Shown in pieces: positions 34,109 to 43,530 of a stretch of 64,000 bases of DNA (the stretch's first letter is position 1; each line of letters starts with the position of its first letter). The stretch lies in NCBI RefSeq assembly GCF_001008165.2, contig NZ_CP011452.2:868001-932000 (forward strand). The letters are read 5' to 3'. The notes under the pieces were generated by a model, which saw only the letters and a list, made by a program, of their open reading frames with translations, was not told the DNA's origin and made no database searches. The position numbers and the translations under genes are program-made. This DNA comes from Croceibacterium atlanticum. GTDB taxonomy: Bacteria; Pseudomonadota; Alphaproteobacteria; Sphingomonadales; Sphingomonadaceae.

Positions 34109-35925
34109 GCTCTTCTACTCCAATTGCGGTCCCCACGCGGCGCTTCGTCCTCTTCGACGAATTCAGCGCCCGGGAAAGCGGCCAGCGCCGCCTCCACCAG
34201 TGGGGATTTGCGAATACGGTCCGCCTCGGCCTGCCGGGCGGCATCTTCCTGCTCGCGCAGCGACGGCGCGCCTTCGCCTTCGCCACGTTCGACCTGCCAG
34301 CGCTGGCCCGTCACTTCGTATAAAGCGTCGCGAATGCCCGATACCGGGTCTTCGGCAAGGCCGGGCCTGAGGGAGAAGATCAGCCTTCCGGGTGCAAGCT
34401 CGATCACACGGATCCAGTCCCGCATGGTACTGGCAACGAGCAGGCGCCCGGCCTGATCCACACGATCGCACAATTCGCGCCAGTCCATGCGCGGGCCCTG
34501 TGCGACGGGCGCCGCCCCACCTTCGCCAGTGGCCGCAGGGGCAGAGGCCACGCCATTTGCGGCGATGTCCTGCAATTGTTTCGCCAGGCGGCCCGGATCC
34601 GGCATGTCGGCGGCATGAAGCACCCGCAGCAGCGCCATTTGCGCGGCAACCAGCGGATCGGGCGCGCTTCTGACCTCGTCATGCCCTTTCAGCAGCAATT
34701 GCCACAGGCGATGAACCTGCCCGGCGCTGAGCCTTCCGGCCCATTCCTCGACTGCTTGCCGCTCTTCCTCAGTCACCGATTCCGACGGGGAATTGCTGAC
34801 CTGGGTGATGGCAATACGGTGAGTAAGTTCCATCATGCCGCGCAGAAGGGCCAGCGGTTCGACACCCAGCGAATATTGCCGGTCCACATCCGCCAGCATC
34901 GCCTGGGGATCGCCGTTCAGCAGCGCATCGAACAGCCGCCTCTGCGCGCTCTTGTCCGCCAGGCCAAGCATGTCGCGCACCCGATCCGCCGTGACCAGCG
35001 CCTTCTCATCGCTGCCGGTTTCCAGATCGGCATGGGCAATCGCCTGGTCGAGAATCGAAAGCCCGTCACGCACCGAACCTTCCGCCGCTGCGGCGACCAT
35101 GGCCAATGCCTCGTCCTGGGCATCCACCCTTTCCTTGCGGCAGATACCGGCGAAATGCTCCTTCAGCATCGGCGTCGGGATCCGGCGGAGATCGAAACGC
35201 TGGGTCCGGCTGAGCACCGTGACCGGCAATTTATCCACTTCGGTGGTCGCGAAAAGGAACTTCACATGGGCCGGAGGTTCTTCCAGCGTTTTCAGCAAGG
35301 CATTGAAAGCATTGCGTGAAAGCATGTGAACTTCGTCGATAATATAAATCTTGTAGCGTGCCGAAACGGCGGAATAGCGCACCGCCTCGATGATTTCGCG
35401 CACATCGTCCACGCCGGTATGGCTGGCCGCGTCCATCTCGATCACATCGATATGGCGGCCTTCGGCAATGGCCCGGCACGGTTCGCACACGCCGCAAGGA
35501 TCGATGGTGGGGCCGCCCTGCCCGTCGGGGCCGACGCAATTGAGCGCCTTGGCGATCAACCGCGCGGTGGAGGTCTTCCCCACCCCGCGAACGCCGGTCA
35601 TCAGGAAGGCATGGGCCAGCCGGTCCCGCTGGATCGCGTGGGCCAGCGTGGTGACCATCGCATCCTGGCCAATCAGTTCGGAAAATGTCTGCGGCCGGTA
35701 TTTGCGAGCCAGCACGCGATAAGGCTGCGCCGCATCCGTAGGGGGTGCATCCATCTGCGGCTGCTCCGAAACCGGTGCCGGCGTCGGTGCCGGTACCGGC
35801 GGCTGCGGGGCATCGCCGAACATGGCGGACTGGCCGGCCGCCTCCAGCTCTGCCGCACTCGGCTGTTCTTCCTCACCCTCGTCCCAGGGCGGGGTTTCGC
35901 CGGACATATCGCCTGAATCACTCAT
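34105..35925 (-). CDS. dnaX: DNA polymerase III subunit gamma/tau
   Basis: DnaX is the clamp-loader ATPase. The 606-residue protein has about 65 Pro/Ala-rich residues before the usual start (VLARKYRPQTFSELIGQ), the Walker A GVRGVGKT at 111-118, four zinc-binding cysteines (130, 144, 147, 150), Walker B YIIDEVHMLS, the SRC-equivalent LSRTQRFD (Arg finger region in alphaproteobacteria), and a C-terminal tau part. I see no obvious A-rich slippery site, so two products by frameshifting are not evident. The SRP RNA gene lies directly upstream on the same strand. Confidence 0.95.
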   Translation of the reverse strand: MSDSGDMSGETPPWDEGEEEQPSAAELEAAGQSAMFGDAPQPPVPAPTPAPVSEQPQMDAPPTDAAQPYRVLARKYRPQTFSELIGQDAMVTTLAHAIQRDRLAHAFLMTGVRGVGKTSTARLIAKALNCVGPDGQGGPTIDPCGVCEPCRAIAEGRHIDVIEMDAASHTGVDDVREIIEAVRYSAVSARYKIYIIDEVHMLSRNAFNALLKTLEEPPAHVKFLFATTEVDKLPVTVLSRTQRFDLRRIPTPMLKEHFAGICRKERVDAQDEALAMVAAAAEGSVRDGLSILDQAIAHADLETGSDEKALVTADRVRDMLGLADKSAQRRLFDALLNGDPQAMLADVDRQYSLGVEPLALLRGMMELTHRIAITQVSNSPSESVTEEERQAVEEWAGRLSAGQVHRLWQLLLKGHDEVRSAPDPLVAAQMALLRVLHAADMPDPGRLAKQLQDIAANGVASAPAATGEGGAAPVAQGPRMDWRELCDRVDQAGRLLVASTMRDWIRVIELAPGRLIFSLRPGLAEDPVSGIRDALYEVTGQRWQVERGEGEGAPSLREQEDAARQAEADRIRKSPLVEAALAAFPGAEFVEEDEAPRGDRNWSRRA

Positions 35926-35973
35926 CGCCGGTGAAACTAGGCAAGGCTGCGCTGAATGTCATGGAGAGAAAAA

Positions 35974-36060
35974 GGAGCCGAGCGACCCGCTGCCATCTAC
36001 CTTGGCTGCTTCCTTCCGGACCTGACCAGGTGAGCAGACGCGAACGTCCACCCGACTCCC
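35974..36060 (-). ncRNA. ffs: Small signal recognition particle RNA (4.5S)
   Basis: The minus strand holds the near-invariant SRP apical core: CAGGTCAGGTCCGGAAGGAA with GCAGCCA behind it. Flanking sequences 36053-36059 and 35974-35980 pair (GGAGTCG with CGGCTCC, one G-U), closing the long hairpin. A UUUUUC tail follows and can end transcription. The ends are estimated to within a few bases. The RNA binds Ffh and targets membrane proteins to the Sec translocon. Confidence 0.93.
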
Positions 36061-36128
36061 GGCCGCGCATATGGCGGGACAGAACCGGAATTGCAACCAT
36101 TGCGGCGCGTGGGCCGCCCACAAATTCT

Positions 36129-36407
36129 TCAACGGAAATTGTCGGCGTAAGCCTGGATCTTCAGCCGCTTCGGCGGGGTTTCATGAACCAGTGCGGAAAT
36201 GCCGTATTTCCCGGCATAGGCCAGCGCCGCTTCCTTGGTCGGAAATTTCAGCTGCACCTGCTGCCTTGTATCGCCGCTACCGGCCCACCCCATCAGGGGA
36301 TCGGCCTTCTTGGCTTCGGCGGGCACGAAATCGAGCACCCATTGATCGGTGAGCGCCTTGCCCGATTGCATGGCGTTTTTCGGTCGTTTGTAAATGCGTG
36401 CCTGCAT
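36129..36407 (-). CDS. NDUFS4-like complex I accessory protein
   Basis: The 92-residue product begins MQARIYKRPKNAMQSGKAL and has WVLDFVPAE and the LMGWAGSGDTRQQVQLKFPT segment typical of the ETC complex I subunit (NDUFS4) family. In alphaproteobacteria and mitochondria this protein sits on the peripheral arm of NADH:quinone oxidoreductase. It follows hrpB by 32 bases. Unlike the nuo genes, it stands alone, which is usual. Confidence 0.88.
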   Translation of the reverse strand: MQARIYKRPKNAMQSGKALTDQWVLDFVPAEAKKADPLMGWAGSGDTRQQVQLKFPTKEAALAYAGKYGISALVHETPPKRLKIQAYADNFR

Positions 36408-36439
36408 GGTCGATGCTTTCGTTCGGATCGTGCGGAAAA

Positions 36440-38914
36440 TCAAGAGTTCTGAAAGGCGTTTTTCGTTTTCAGGCTGGGCTTTTCCGCCCATGGCTCTTCC
36501 GGCCAGCGATGCTTGGGATAGCGTCCCTTCATCTCCTTGCGCACATCTGCCCAGCTTCCCCGCCAGAATCCCGGCAGGTCGCGCGTCGCCTGTATCGGCC
36601 GCCCGGCCGGGCTGGTCAGTTTCAGCAGCAGAGGCGTTTCGCCGATCATCGGATGGCGTTCCAATCCGAAAAGGGCCTGCACCCGCACTTCCACGCTGGG
36701 CGCTTCGGGGCCGGAATAATCGATTGCGTGGTGCGTGCCGGCAGGGCTTGCGAATTCGCGCGGGGCGATGCGGTCAAGCTGTTGCCGGGCATCCCAGTCC
36801 ATCAGGCCAAGGAGGGCATCCGCCACCCTGCCCCGCGGCAGGTCCAGATCGCGGCGCCCGCCCAGCAGCGGCACGAGCCATAGGTCGGCATTTTCGGCCA
36901 GCTTTTCCGGCGAGAATGCTTCGATCCCGGCGAATCTGGCCCGTGCGACCAGTTCTTTCGGCAGGATATCACCGGGATTTTCCAGAGCCTTTTCCACAAG
37001 CAGAGAGGTAATCGCGTCCTGATCCGGATCGGGGTCCGGCCCGCTGGCCAGAATTATTGCACCGAGCCGCCGCTCTTGCCTTGCCTCCACGCGCTGCCCG
37101 GTCCAGCGCAGCACCGATCGGCGTTCGATCCGGTCGGCCAGCCATTCCTCTATATGCCGCGTCTCCAGCGGCAGGGCGGCGGTGATGCGGGCACTTTGCG
37201 CGCGCCCCTGCGCATCGCCGATGGCCAGCCATTCAGCGGAAGCAAGCGGCGATGCGGGATCGAGCGAATAGCCGCGCCCGCCAGCCGAGATCCAGTTCTC
37301 TCCCGACGGGTCCCGGCGACGCGCAAGATTATCCGGCAGGGCCAGAGCAAGGAGGATGCCGAGGGGTGCGGTTTGCGCACGTCCATCGACGGGCTCAGGA
37401 CGAGCGGATTTTTGCCCTTTGGCACTTTCCCGCTCGCCCTGAGCCTGTTGCAGGGCCCGCGCCTTGCCCGCCCAACCTTGCGCCAGCTTGCGCGATGCCT
37501 CCGCCCGTCTGGAACGATCACCTTCCCAGCGCTGCAACCGTTGAGCCAGATCCTCTCCGCGTCCGCCCAGCCCCCTTTCCTGCAACAGCAGGGCCAGCTT
37601 TGCCGCCTGATCCGCCGCGCCGTGTTCAGCACCGAACAGCAACATGGCCGCCTGCCACGGCGCCATTGGCAGGGAGGCGATCCGGCGACCAATGCCAGTG
37701 ATGCGCCCTTCCTCATCCAGCGCCCCAAGCTTTTCCAGCCTTTCACGCGCGGCGGAGATGGCCGCTTGCGGTGGCGAATCGAGCCAGGGCAGGCTCGCCG
37801 GATCCGCCACACCCCATTGGGCGAGCGACAGGACAAGCGGCGCAAGATCGCTGGTGAGCATTTCCGGCGGATCGAACCGTTCCCGTCCGGAATGGGCCGC
37901 TTCTTCCCACAGGCGATAGGCAACGCCCGGCCCCTGCCGTGCCGCACGCCCCGCACGCTGCGCTGCTGACGCCTGGCTGGACCGCCTTGTGACAAGATGG
38001 GTGACGCCTGCCGCCAGATCGAATTCCGCCCGCCGCGAAAGGCCAGAATCGACAACTATCGACACACCCTCAAGCGTGATTGAGGTTTCTGCGATAGCGG
38101 TCGCCAGGACGATTCGGCGCCTGCCATCGGGATCGCGCCGGATTGCCGCCCGCTGGGCCTGCGGTTCCACCTGCCCATGCAGCGGCAGGATCGGCACGCC
38201 GGGCAATTTTTCGGACAGTCTTTCCTGCAAACGGGTGATTTCACCCACGCCGGGAAGGAAGGCGAGCAGATCCCCTTCTTCCTGTCGCCATGCGGTGAGC
38301 ACGGCACTGGCCATTGCATCTTCAATCCGCAGTTCCGGGCGGCTGCCAAGCCATTCAAGCCGCAAGGGCCAGGCCTTGCCTCCGCTTTCCAGGACCGGCG
38401 CATCATCGCCCAGCAGCCCGGCGAACCGTGCCCCGTCGATCGTTGCCGACATCACCAATATGCGCAGATCATCACGAAGCACGCCCTGCGATTCGAGCGC
38501 GAGAGCAAGGCCGAGATCGGAATCGAGATGCCGTTCATGCGCTTCGTCGAACAGCACGGCGGATACGCCGTCCAGTTCCTGGTCCTGCAGGATCCGATTG
38601 ACGAAGATCGCCTCTGTCACGACCAGGATTCGCGTGGCGGCGGATTGGCGGCTGTCGAGCCGGGTCAGATAGCCGACCCGATGGCCCACCTTCTCCCCCA
38701 GCAATTCGGCAATCCGTTCAGCAGCGGCGCGGGCCGCCACACGGCGCGGGCTGAGCAGTATGATCTGGCCGCTGCACCAGCCCTGATCCAGAAGGGCAGG
38801 CGCGACCGCGGTGGTCTTGCCCGCACCCGGCGGCGCGATCAGCACGGCGGAATTACGCGTTTCCAGCGCATTCAGCAGGTCCGGCAGGATCATCTTGACG
38901 GGGAGATCGTTCAC
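36440..38914 (-). CDS. hrpB: ATP-dependent RNA helicase HrpB
   Basis: The 824-residue DEAH-box helicase has Walker A in APPGAGKTT, motif II in FDEAHERHLDSDL, SATIDG (motif III), the C-terminal RecA-like domain with ATAIAETSITLEGV (motif V) and QRAGRAARQGPG (motif VI), and the HrpB-specific C-terminal region. The cellular role of HrpB is poorly known. A divergence of residues near 500 (QQAQGERESAKGQKSARPEP) looks like a low-complexity insertion. It lies upstream of the NDUFS4-like gene. Confidence 0.93.
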   Translation of the reverse strand: MNDLPVKMILPDLLNALETRNSAVLIAPPGAGKTTAVAPALLDQGWCSGQIILLSPRRVAARAAAERIAELLGEKVGHRVGYLTRLDSRQSAATRILVVTEAIFVNRILQDQELDGVSAVLFDEAHERHLDSDLGLALALESQGVLRDDLRILVMSATIDGARFAGLLGDDAPVLESGGKAWPLRLEWLGSRPELRIEDAMASAVLTAWRQEEGDLLAFLPGVGEITRLQERLSEKLPGVPILPLHGQVEPQAQRAAIRRDPDGRRRIVLATAIAETSITLEGVSIVVDSGLSRRAEFDLAAGVTHLVTRRSSQASAAQRAGRAARQGPGVAYRLWEEAAHSGRERFDPPEMLTSDLAPLVLSLAQWGVADPASLPWLDSPPQAAISAARERLEKLGALDEEGRITGIGRRIASLPMAPWQAAMLLFGAEHGAADQAAKLALLLQERGLGGRGEDLAQRLQRWEGDRSRRAEASRKLAQGWAGKARALQQAQGERESAKGQKSARPEPVDGRAQTAPLGILLALALPDNLARRRDPSGENWISAGGRGYSLDPASPLASAEWLAIGDAQGRAQSARITAALPLETRHIEEWLADRIERRSVLRWTGQRVEARQERRLGAIILASGPDPDPDQDAITSLLVEKALENPGDILPKELVARARFAGIEAFSPEKLAENADLWLVPLLGGRRDLDLPRGRVADALLGLMDWDARQQLDRIAPREFASPAGTHHAIDYSGPEAPSVEVRVQALFGLERHPMIGETPLLLKLTSPAGRPIQATRDLPGFWRGSWADVRKEMKGRYPKHRWPEEPWAEKPSLKTKNAFQNS

Positions 38915-38946
38915 ACGCCTCCCCTAAGCGCAATGCGCGCCTTTCG

Positions 38947-39453
38947 CTACGCCCCGTGATCCATGAAGAAATCGGACAGGCCATCGAGCAGCACGATCCA
39001 CCAATCCGCCACATCGGCGAAATTGTCCTGCGTCAGCCCGCCGACAGCCGTGACATCATAACTGAAATTGAGCAGATCGTTCTCGCCCAGCGAAAGCTGT
39101 CCGAAACGCTTGGTCCTGTTCCATTCATTGGCGAGTTCCAGCGTGTTGAGACCGTCGTCATTGTTGAAGGCGATCTCGAACTGCAGCGCTTTGCAATCTG
39201 CATTGTCCACACAGTCATAGAAGAACAGGTTGAACGTCCAATTGCCGTGCTGGCCCACGATTTTGGGATCGCCCTGATCGTCCGTGCCAAGTTCCGGTTC
39301 CAGACCGGCCCTTTCCAACGCATCGACAACGGTTTGCGGTTCGCTGGCGCAGACCAGCCCCGCCGGGCACTCGGCACCGTCCTGGGCCATGGCGGGCGTG
39401 GCGGCAAAAGCCAGGGCCATGGCCGCAGCAATGGGCAAACGCTTCACAAGCAT
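38947..39453 (-). CDS. YbjN domain protein, periplasmic
   Basis: The 168-residue product has a clean Sec signal peptide (MLVKRLPIAAAMALAFAATP, cleaved near AMAQ) and a mature part with CASEPQTVVDALERAGLEPEL and, later, LQFEIAFNNDDGL and LANEWNRTKRFGQ, features of YbjN-type (secretion-chaperone-fold) domains. Four cysteines in the mature part (two in the first 15 residues, CVDNADC later) may form disulfides. Function is unknown. It lies between hrpB and the polyprenyl synthase gene, all leftward. Confidence 0.8.
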   Translation of the reverse strand: MLVKRLPIAAAMALAFAATPAMAQDGAECPAGLVCASEPQTVVDALERAGLEPELGTDDQGDPKIVGQHGNWTFNLFFYDCVDNADCKALQFEIAFNNDDGLNTLELANEWNRTKRFGQLSLGENDLLNFSYDVTAVGGLTQDNFADVADWWIVLLDGLSDFFMDHGA

Positions 39454-39484
39454 TCCTGCCTTGAATCGATAACCGCGCGAGGAA

Positions 39485-40495
39485 TCAATAACCACGCGAG
39501 ACGGCGAACTGGGCGGCTTCCACCATGGCCTGGCGCGCTTTCCCGTCAGGGAAGATCGACAGTGCATCGCATGCACGCTGGGCGAAATGGCGGGCGCGTT
39601 CGCGCGTGGCGGCAACGGCATCGTGGCGGCGGATCAGTTCCACCGCATGGGCCAGATCCTCATCCTCGGTGCGGAAACCGGCAATCGCTTCCTGCCAGAA
39701 ACGCCGTTCCTCGTCCGAACCGCGGGCATAGGCCAGGATGACGGGCAGCGTCATCTTGCCTTCGCGGAAATCATCGCCGCGGTCCTTGCCCATTTCTTCC
39801 GTGCCGGTGTCGTAATCGATCGCATCATCGACAAGCTGGAAGGCAATGCCCAGATTGCGGCCGTAATCGTCCAGCGCCTGTTCTTCCGCATCCGTCCGTT
39901 CAGCCACCACGGCCGCAATGCGGCTGGCGGCGGCAAACAGGGCAGCGGTCTTGGCGCCGATAATATGGAGATAGCGTTCTTCGCTGGTTTCGATCTTGCG
40001 CTGGGCGGTCAGCTGATCAACCTCGCCCTGGGCGATGATCGCACTGGCGCCGGAAAGAATCTTCAGAACCTTCAGGCTGCCATCTTCCACCATCAGTTCG
40101 AAAGAACGGGAGAAGAGGAAATCGCCGACCAGCACCGTCGCCGGATTGCCGAAGACGATATTGGCCGCTTCCTTGCCGCGCCGCATTTCAGACCCGTCCA
40201 CCACATCATCATGCAGCAGAGTGGCGGTGTGGATGAATTCGACAGCGGCGGCCAATTTGTGGTGGCGCGTGCCCTGATAACCCACCAGTTCCGCACCGGC
40301 GAGGGTCAGCATGGGGCGCATACGCTTGCCGCCGCCCGCAATCAGATGTCCAGCCAGTGTGGGAATCAGCGGGATTTCGCTCTGCATCCTGTCCAGGATG
40401 ATCGAATTCACCGAATTCATCGCCGTGGCGGTCAATGAAAGAATTGGGGCAAGCGTGGGCGTCGTGCGCCGAAACTGGATGACCTCTCCGCTCAT
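39485..40495 (-). CDS. ispB: All-trans polyprenyl diphosphate synthase
   Basis: The 336-residue protein has both aspartate-rich motifs of trans-prenyltransferases: DDVVD at 96-100 and DDAID at 223-227, plus GGGKRMRP for IPP binding. It elongates farnesyl diphosphate to the long side chain of ubiquinone; in sphingomonads normally C50. Chain length cannot be set by eye, so the symbol means the octaprenyl/decaprenyl synthase family. It is divergent from the chorismate mutase gene. Confidence 0.9.
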   Translation of the reverse strand: MSGEVIQFRRTTPTLAPILSLTATAMNSVNSIILDRMQSEIPLIPTLAGHLIAGGGKRMRPMLTLAGAELVGYQGTRHHKLAAAVEFIHTATLLHDDVVDGSEMRRGKEAANIVFGNPATVLVGDFLFSRSFELMVEDGSLKVLKILSGASAIIAQGEVDQLTAQRKIETSEERYLHIIGAKTAALFAAASRIAAVVAERTDAEEQALDDYGRNLGIAFQLVDDAIDYDTGTEEMGKDRGDDFREGKMTLPVILAYARGSDEERRFWQEAIAGFRTEDEDLAHAVELIRRHDAVAATRERARHFAQRACDALSIFPDGKARQAMVEAAQFAVSRGY

Positions 40496-40561
40496 GCTGG
40501 CGCAGATGGCCGGTCATCGCGCGCTTGGCAAGCGCGGAATCCCTGCTAGCGTCGCGTGACC

Positions 40562-40903
40562 ATGGCCAGTCTGCCTCAACAACCTCAGCCGAGCATGTCT
40601 CAAGAAACAAAACCCGAAGCCGGGAGCGACCCCGTGCTCGCATCCTATCGCCGCAGCATCGACAATATCGACGCCGCCCTGATCCACATATTGGCCGAAA
40701 GATTCCGAATCACCCAGGCCGTGGGTGAACACAAGGCCCGGCTGGACCTGCCCCCGGCCGATCCCGGCCGCGAAAGCCGTCAGATCCAGCGTTTGCGGAA
40801 ACTGGCGGAAGAGGCGGACCTCGATCCGGAATTCAGCGAGAAATTCATCCGTTTCGTTATCGACGAAGTGATCCGGCATCACCGGCAGGCAGCCGGGAAA
40901 TAA
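40562..40903 (+). CDS. Chorismate mutase, AroQ type
   Basis: The protein of 113 residues (102 if the ATG at 40595 is used) has the helical AroQ chorismate mutase domain: YRRSIDNIDAALIHILAERF, AVGEHKA, and DPGRESRQIQRL and EFSEKFIRFVIDEVI. It converts chorismate to prephenate for phenylalanine and tyrosine. The N-terminal Gln/Pro-rich stretch is not part of the domain. GTG at 40556 is another possible start. It is a stand-alone enzyme, not fused. Confidence 0.9.
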   Translation: MASLPQQPQPSMSQETKPEAGSDPVLASYRRSIDNIDAALIHILAERFRITQAVGEHKARLDLPPADPGRESRQIQRLRKLAEEADLDPEFSEKFIRFVIDEVIRHHRQAAGK

Positions 40904-40906
40904 GCG

Positions 40907-41254
40907 TCACCGGCCGATCTGGCTTTCATCATATCCGCCTTCCATCAGGGCGGCGGATATGACGGACTGGCTGATCGGCACGTCGAACTCGCATCCATAA
41001 ACATAGAGTTCCTCGACGCGGACCACCGTCGCGCGCGTCAACCCGTGCACGGGCAGGCGCAACCTGATCTGCTCGCCTTCGACCAGTTCGCGTTCCACCC
41101 GCAGCAACATGCCGCTTTGCGACAGATTGTAGATCAGCGCCCTGTTGGCCTTTTCCGGAGCCCACAAGCCCAGCCTTACCGAGAAACGATCAAAGCCGCG
41201 TTCTTCCGCATTGCGCAGATCGCTCTCTATCTCTCCGAGCAAGACGGTCATCAT
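40907..41254 (-). CDS. PilZ domain protein
   Basis: The 115-residue product begins MMTVLLGEIESDLRNAEERG and shows a PilZ-like fold: RFSVRLGLW, ALIYNLSQSGMLLRVE (equivalent to the D/NxSxxG part) and EGEQIRLRLPV. The usual RxxxR element in front is weak (EERGFDRFSVR), so cyclic di-GMP binding is uncertain. It is convergent with the chorismate mutase gene, three bases apart. Confidence 0.75.
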   Translation of the reverse strand: MMTVLLGEIESDLRNAEERGFDRFSVRLGLWAPEKANRALIYNLSQSGMLLRVERELVEGEQIRLRLPVHGLTRATVVRVEELYVYGCEFDVPISQSVISAALMEGGYDESQIGR

Positions 41255-41329
41255 CTCTCCTGCTGATGGTGGACAATGTCACAACCATTCATTGCCAGGA
41301 AGTTAAGGTGAAGCTGGCCCGTCGCGGCG

Positions 41330-42805
41330 TTAATTGGCGGGTGTGCGCGGCAGCTTGATACTCACCAGAACGCCGCCGAGATCCTCGCTTTCCGACAATT
41401 CGACACTGCCGCCATAAATTTCCACGACATCGCGAACAATGGCGAGACCCAGCCCGGTGCCGGGCTTGCCGGTATCCAGCCGCGCCCCGCGCGCGAAAAG
41501 GCGGGCCCGCTCCGCCTCCGGAATTCCTTTGCCGTCATCCTCCACCCAGATAACGCATTGAGCGGATGCAGGATCGGCATCGACCGTGATGAAGACGCTG
41601 CCACCACCATATTTGGCCGCATTCTCGATCAGATTACCGAGAATCTCCTCCAGATCCTGCCGCTCGATCGCCACCTGGGCGGAAGCGTTTCCGGCAATGT
41701 CGAAACGCACATCGGGATAGAGCCGGGCAACTGCCCGCTCCACCGCTTCGGCCACTTCCAGCACATTGGCGCGGGCATGGCCGCCGGCGCGGCGCCCGAC
41801 CGCACGGGCGCGGGCCAGATGGTGATCGACCTGCCGGCGCATGGTGGCGGCTTCCCGCAGAACGGTATCGTCCAGATCAGGCGCATGGGCAGTGGCGGCA
41901 TTGGTCAGCACGGTAAGCGGCGTTTTCAACGCATGGGCAAGATTGCCCGCATGGGTCCGCGCCTCTTCCGCCTGCCTGTCCGCATGGGCCAGCAGGGCGT
42001 TGAGCTCTTCCACCATGGGCTGCACTTCCTGCGGCAGCGGATCGGTTACCCGGTTGGTGCCCGCGCTGCGGATTCGCGCAATCGCCCGGCGGACACGGCG
42101 CAGCGGGCTAAGCCCGTACCAGGTCTGCAGCATCGCCATCAGGAACAGGCCAATCCCCAGGACAGCGAAACTCCAGACGAGAATTGAGCGGAATTCGGTG
42201 ATTTGCTCGTCCAGCTCCTCGCGGCTGCCGGCAACCACGAACTGCCAGTTCGTATCGCTGCCGGGTAACTGGACGGAGCGTTCCACCACGCGCAGGGGTT
42301 CCCCGCTGAACTGGTTGGAATCGTAGAAGGTCGGGTCAGGTTCGAACCCGGTGGTGCGGACCTGCAATGTGCGGTCCCACAAGGAACGCGAAGGCCAATC
42401 CTCCTGCCCTTCCCCGCTGATCTGCCAGTAAAGGCCGCTATTGGGCTGGAGAAAGCGCTGATCGCCAAGCGGCCGGTTGAAATAGACTTCGCCCTGCGGC
42501 CCGATCTCCGCCGAACCGATCATGGCGGTCAGCATGTAATCAAGCTGTTCGTCGAATTGCTGGGTCACCAGCCCGGTCAGTGTCCGGTCCAGCGCCACGC
42601 CGCCGAGCAGGAGCAGCATGGTGATCCACCCCGCCGCGATCAGCAACATGCGCCGCGACAGGCTGCCCGTATGGGGCGGCGCAGCGCCCGCGGCGATCGC
42701 GTCTTCCTGCGAAGGCGTGCCCGGTCCGGGCTGCGCCTCTACGCCAGGAGCGGGATCACTCGCGGGACGGTGCGTCGGGGTCGTCGAGGCTATAACCGAG
42801 GCCAC
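41330..42805 (-). CDS. Sensor histidine kinase
   Basis: The 491-residue membrane kinase has two transmembrane helices (about 53-73 and 207-228) bracketing a periplasmic sensor domain, a HAMP segment, a HisKA helix with the phosphorylated His at 291 (NLAHALKTPL), and the ATPase domain with N box LIENAAKYGG, G1 DDGKGIPE and G2 GTGLGLAIV. It overlaps the response regulator gene upstream by about 50 bases, so the pair is one operon. The 50-residue Pro-rich N-terminus might be partly non-coding if a later start is used. The stimulus is not known. Confidence 0.9.
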   Translation of the reverse strand: MASVIASTTPTHRPASDPAPGVEAQPGPGTPSQEDAIAAGAAPPHTGSLSRRMLLIAAGWITMLLLLGGVALDRTLTGLVTQQFDEQLDYMLTAMIGSAEIGPQGEVYFNRPLGDQRFLQPNSGLYWQISGEGQEDWPSRSLWDRTLQVRTTGFEPDPTFYDSNQFSGEPLRVVERSVQLPGSDTNWQFVVAGSREELDEQITEFRSILVWSFAVLGIGLFLMAMLQTWYGLSPLRRVRRAIARIRSAGTNRVTDPLPQEVQPMVEELNALLAHADRQAEEARTHAGNLAHALKTPLTVLTNAATAHAPDLDDTVLREAATMRRQVDHHLARARAVGRRAGGHARANVLEVAEAVERAVARLYPDVRFDIAGNASAQVAIERQDLEEILGNLIENAAKYGGGSVFITVDADPASAQCVIWVEDDGKGIPEAERARLFARGARLDTGKPGTGLGLAIVRDVVEIYGGSVELSESEDLGGVLVSIKLPRTPAN

Positions 42806-43433
42806 GGATGGTGGTTATCACATTGGCACCCAGCTTCTTGCGAATGCGGGTGACGAAGACCTCGATCGTGTTCGAATCGCGGTCGAAATCCTGATCGTAG
42901 ATATGTTCGATCAGTTCGGTGCGGCTGACCACCTTCCCCTTGTGGTGCATCAGATAGCTGAGCAGCTTGTATTCCTGCGCCGTGAGCTTCACCGGCTCCC
43001 CCTGCAGGGTAACGCGTCCGGACCGCGTATCGAGCCGGACATCGCCGGCTGTCAGTTCACTGCTGGCATTGCCGGATGCGCGGCGGATCAGCGCGCGCAG
43101 GCGGGCAATAAGTTCTTCGGTCTGGAACGGCTTGGCGAGATAATCATCCGCCCCCGCGTCCAGCCCGGCCACCTTGTCGGACCAGCTATCCCGTGCGGTC
43201 AGCACCAGAACCGGGAAGTTCCGCCCTTCCTTGCGCCACATGCCCAGCACAGTCAGCCCGTCAATTTCCGGGAGGCCGAGATCGAGGATGACGGCGTCGT
43301 AATCCTCTGTGCTGCCAAGGAAATGGCCGTCTTCGCCATCGGTGGACAAATCCACCGCATACCCATTTTGTTCAAGCGTCGTCTTGAGTTGCTGGCCGAG
43401 CGTAGGCTCGTCCTCGACGATCAGGATGCGCAT
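42756..43433 (-). CDS. OmpR/PhoP-type response regulator
   Basis: The 225-residue protein begins MRILIVEDEPTLGQQL, has the receiver aspartate in AVILDLGLPEIDG, the Thr in LVLTARD, the Lys in YLAKPF, and a C-terminal winged helix (LTAQEYKLLSYLM, VFVTRIRKKLG, IRGLGYSL). It receives phosphate from the kinase encoded directly downstream. A PepSY protein gene about 100 bases upstream on the same strand may belong to the same system. Confidence 0.94.
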   Translation of the reverse strand: MRILIVEDEPTLGQQLKTTLEQNGYAVDLSTDGEDGHFLGSTEDYDAVILDLGLPEIDGLTVLGMWRKEGRNFPVLVLTARDSWSDKVAGLDAGADDYLAKPFQTEELIARLRALIRRASGNASSELTAGDVRLDTRSGRVTLQGEPVKLTAQEYKLLSYLMHHKGKVVSRTELIEHIYDQDFDRDSNTIEVFVTRIRKKLGANVITTIRGLGYSLDDPDAPSRE

Positions 43434-43530
43434 CTGAGATCCCCTGCTGTGACGCGGCCCGAGCATGTGGGCCTTTGCCCGAAACGCGTCAACCTGATCC
43501 CCGTTTCCGCCAACATTCGGCGAACCGGGC

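Noticed and set aside
35673-35925. Alternative small protein at the start of dnaX
   Set aside because: It is a shadow on the same strand; the Pro-rich dnaX extension explains the open frame.
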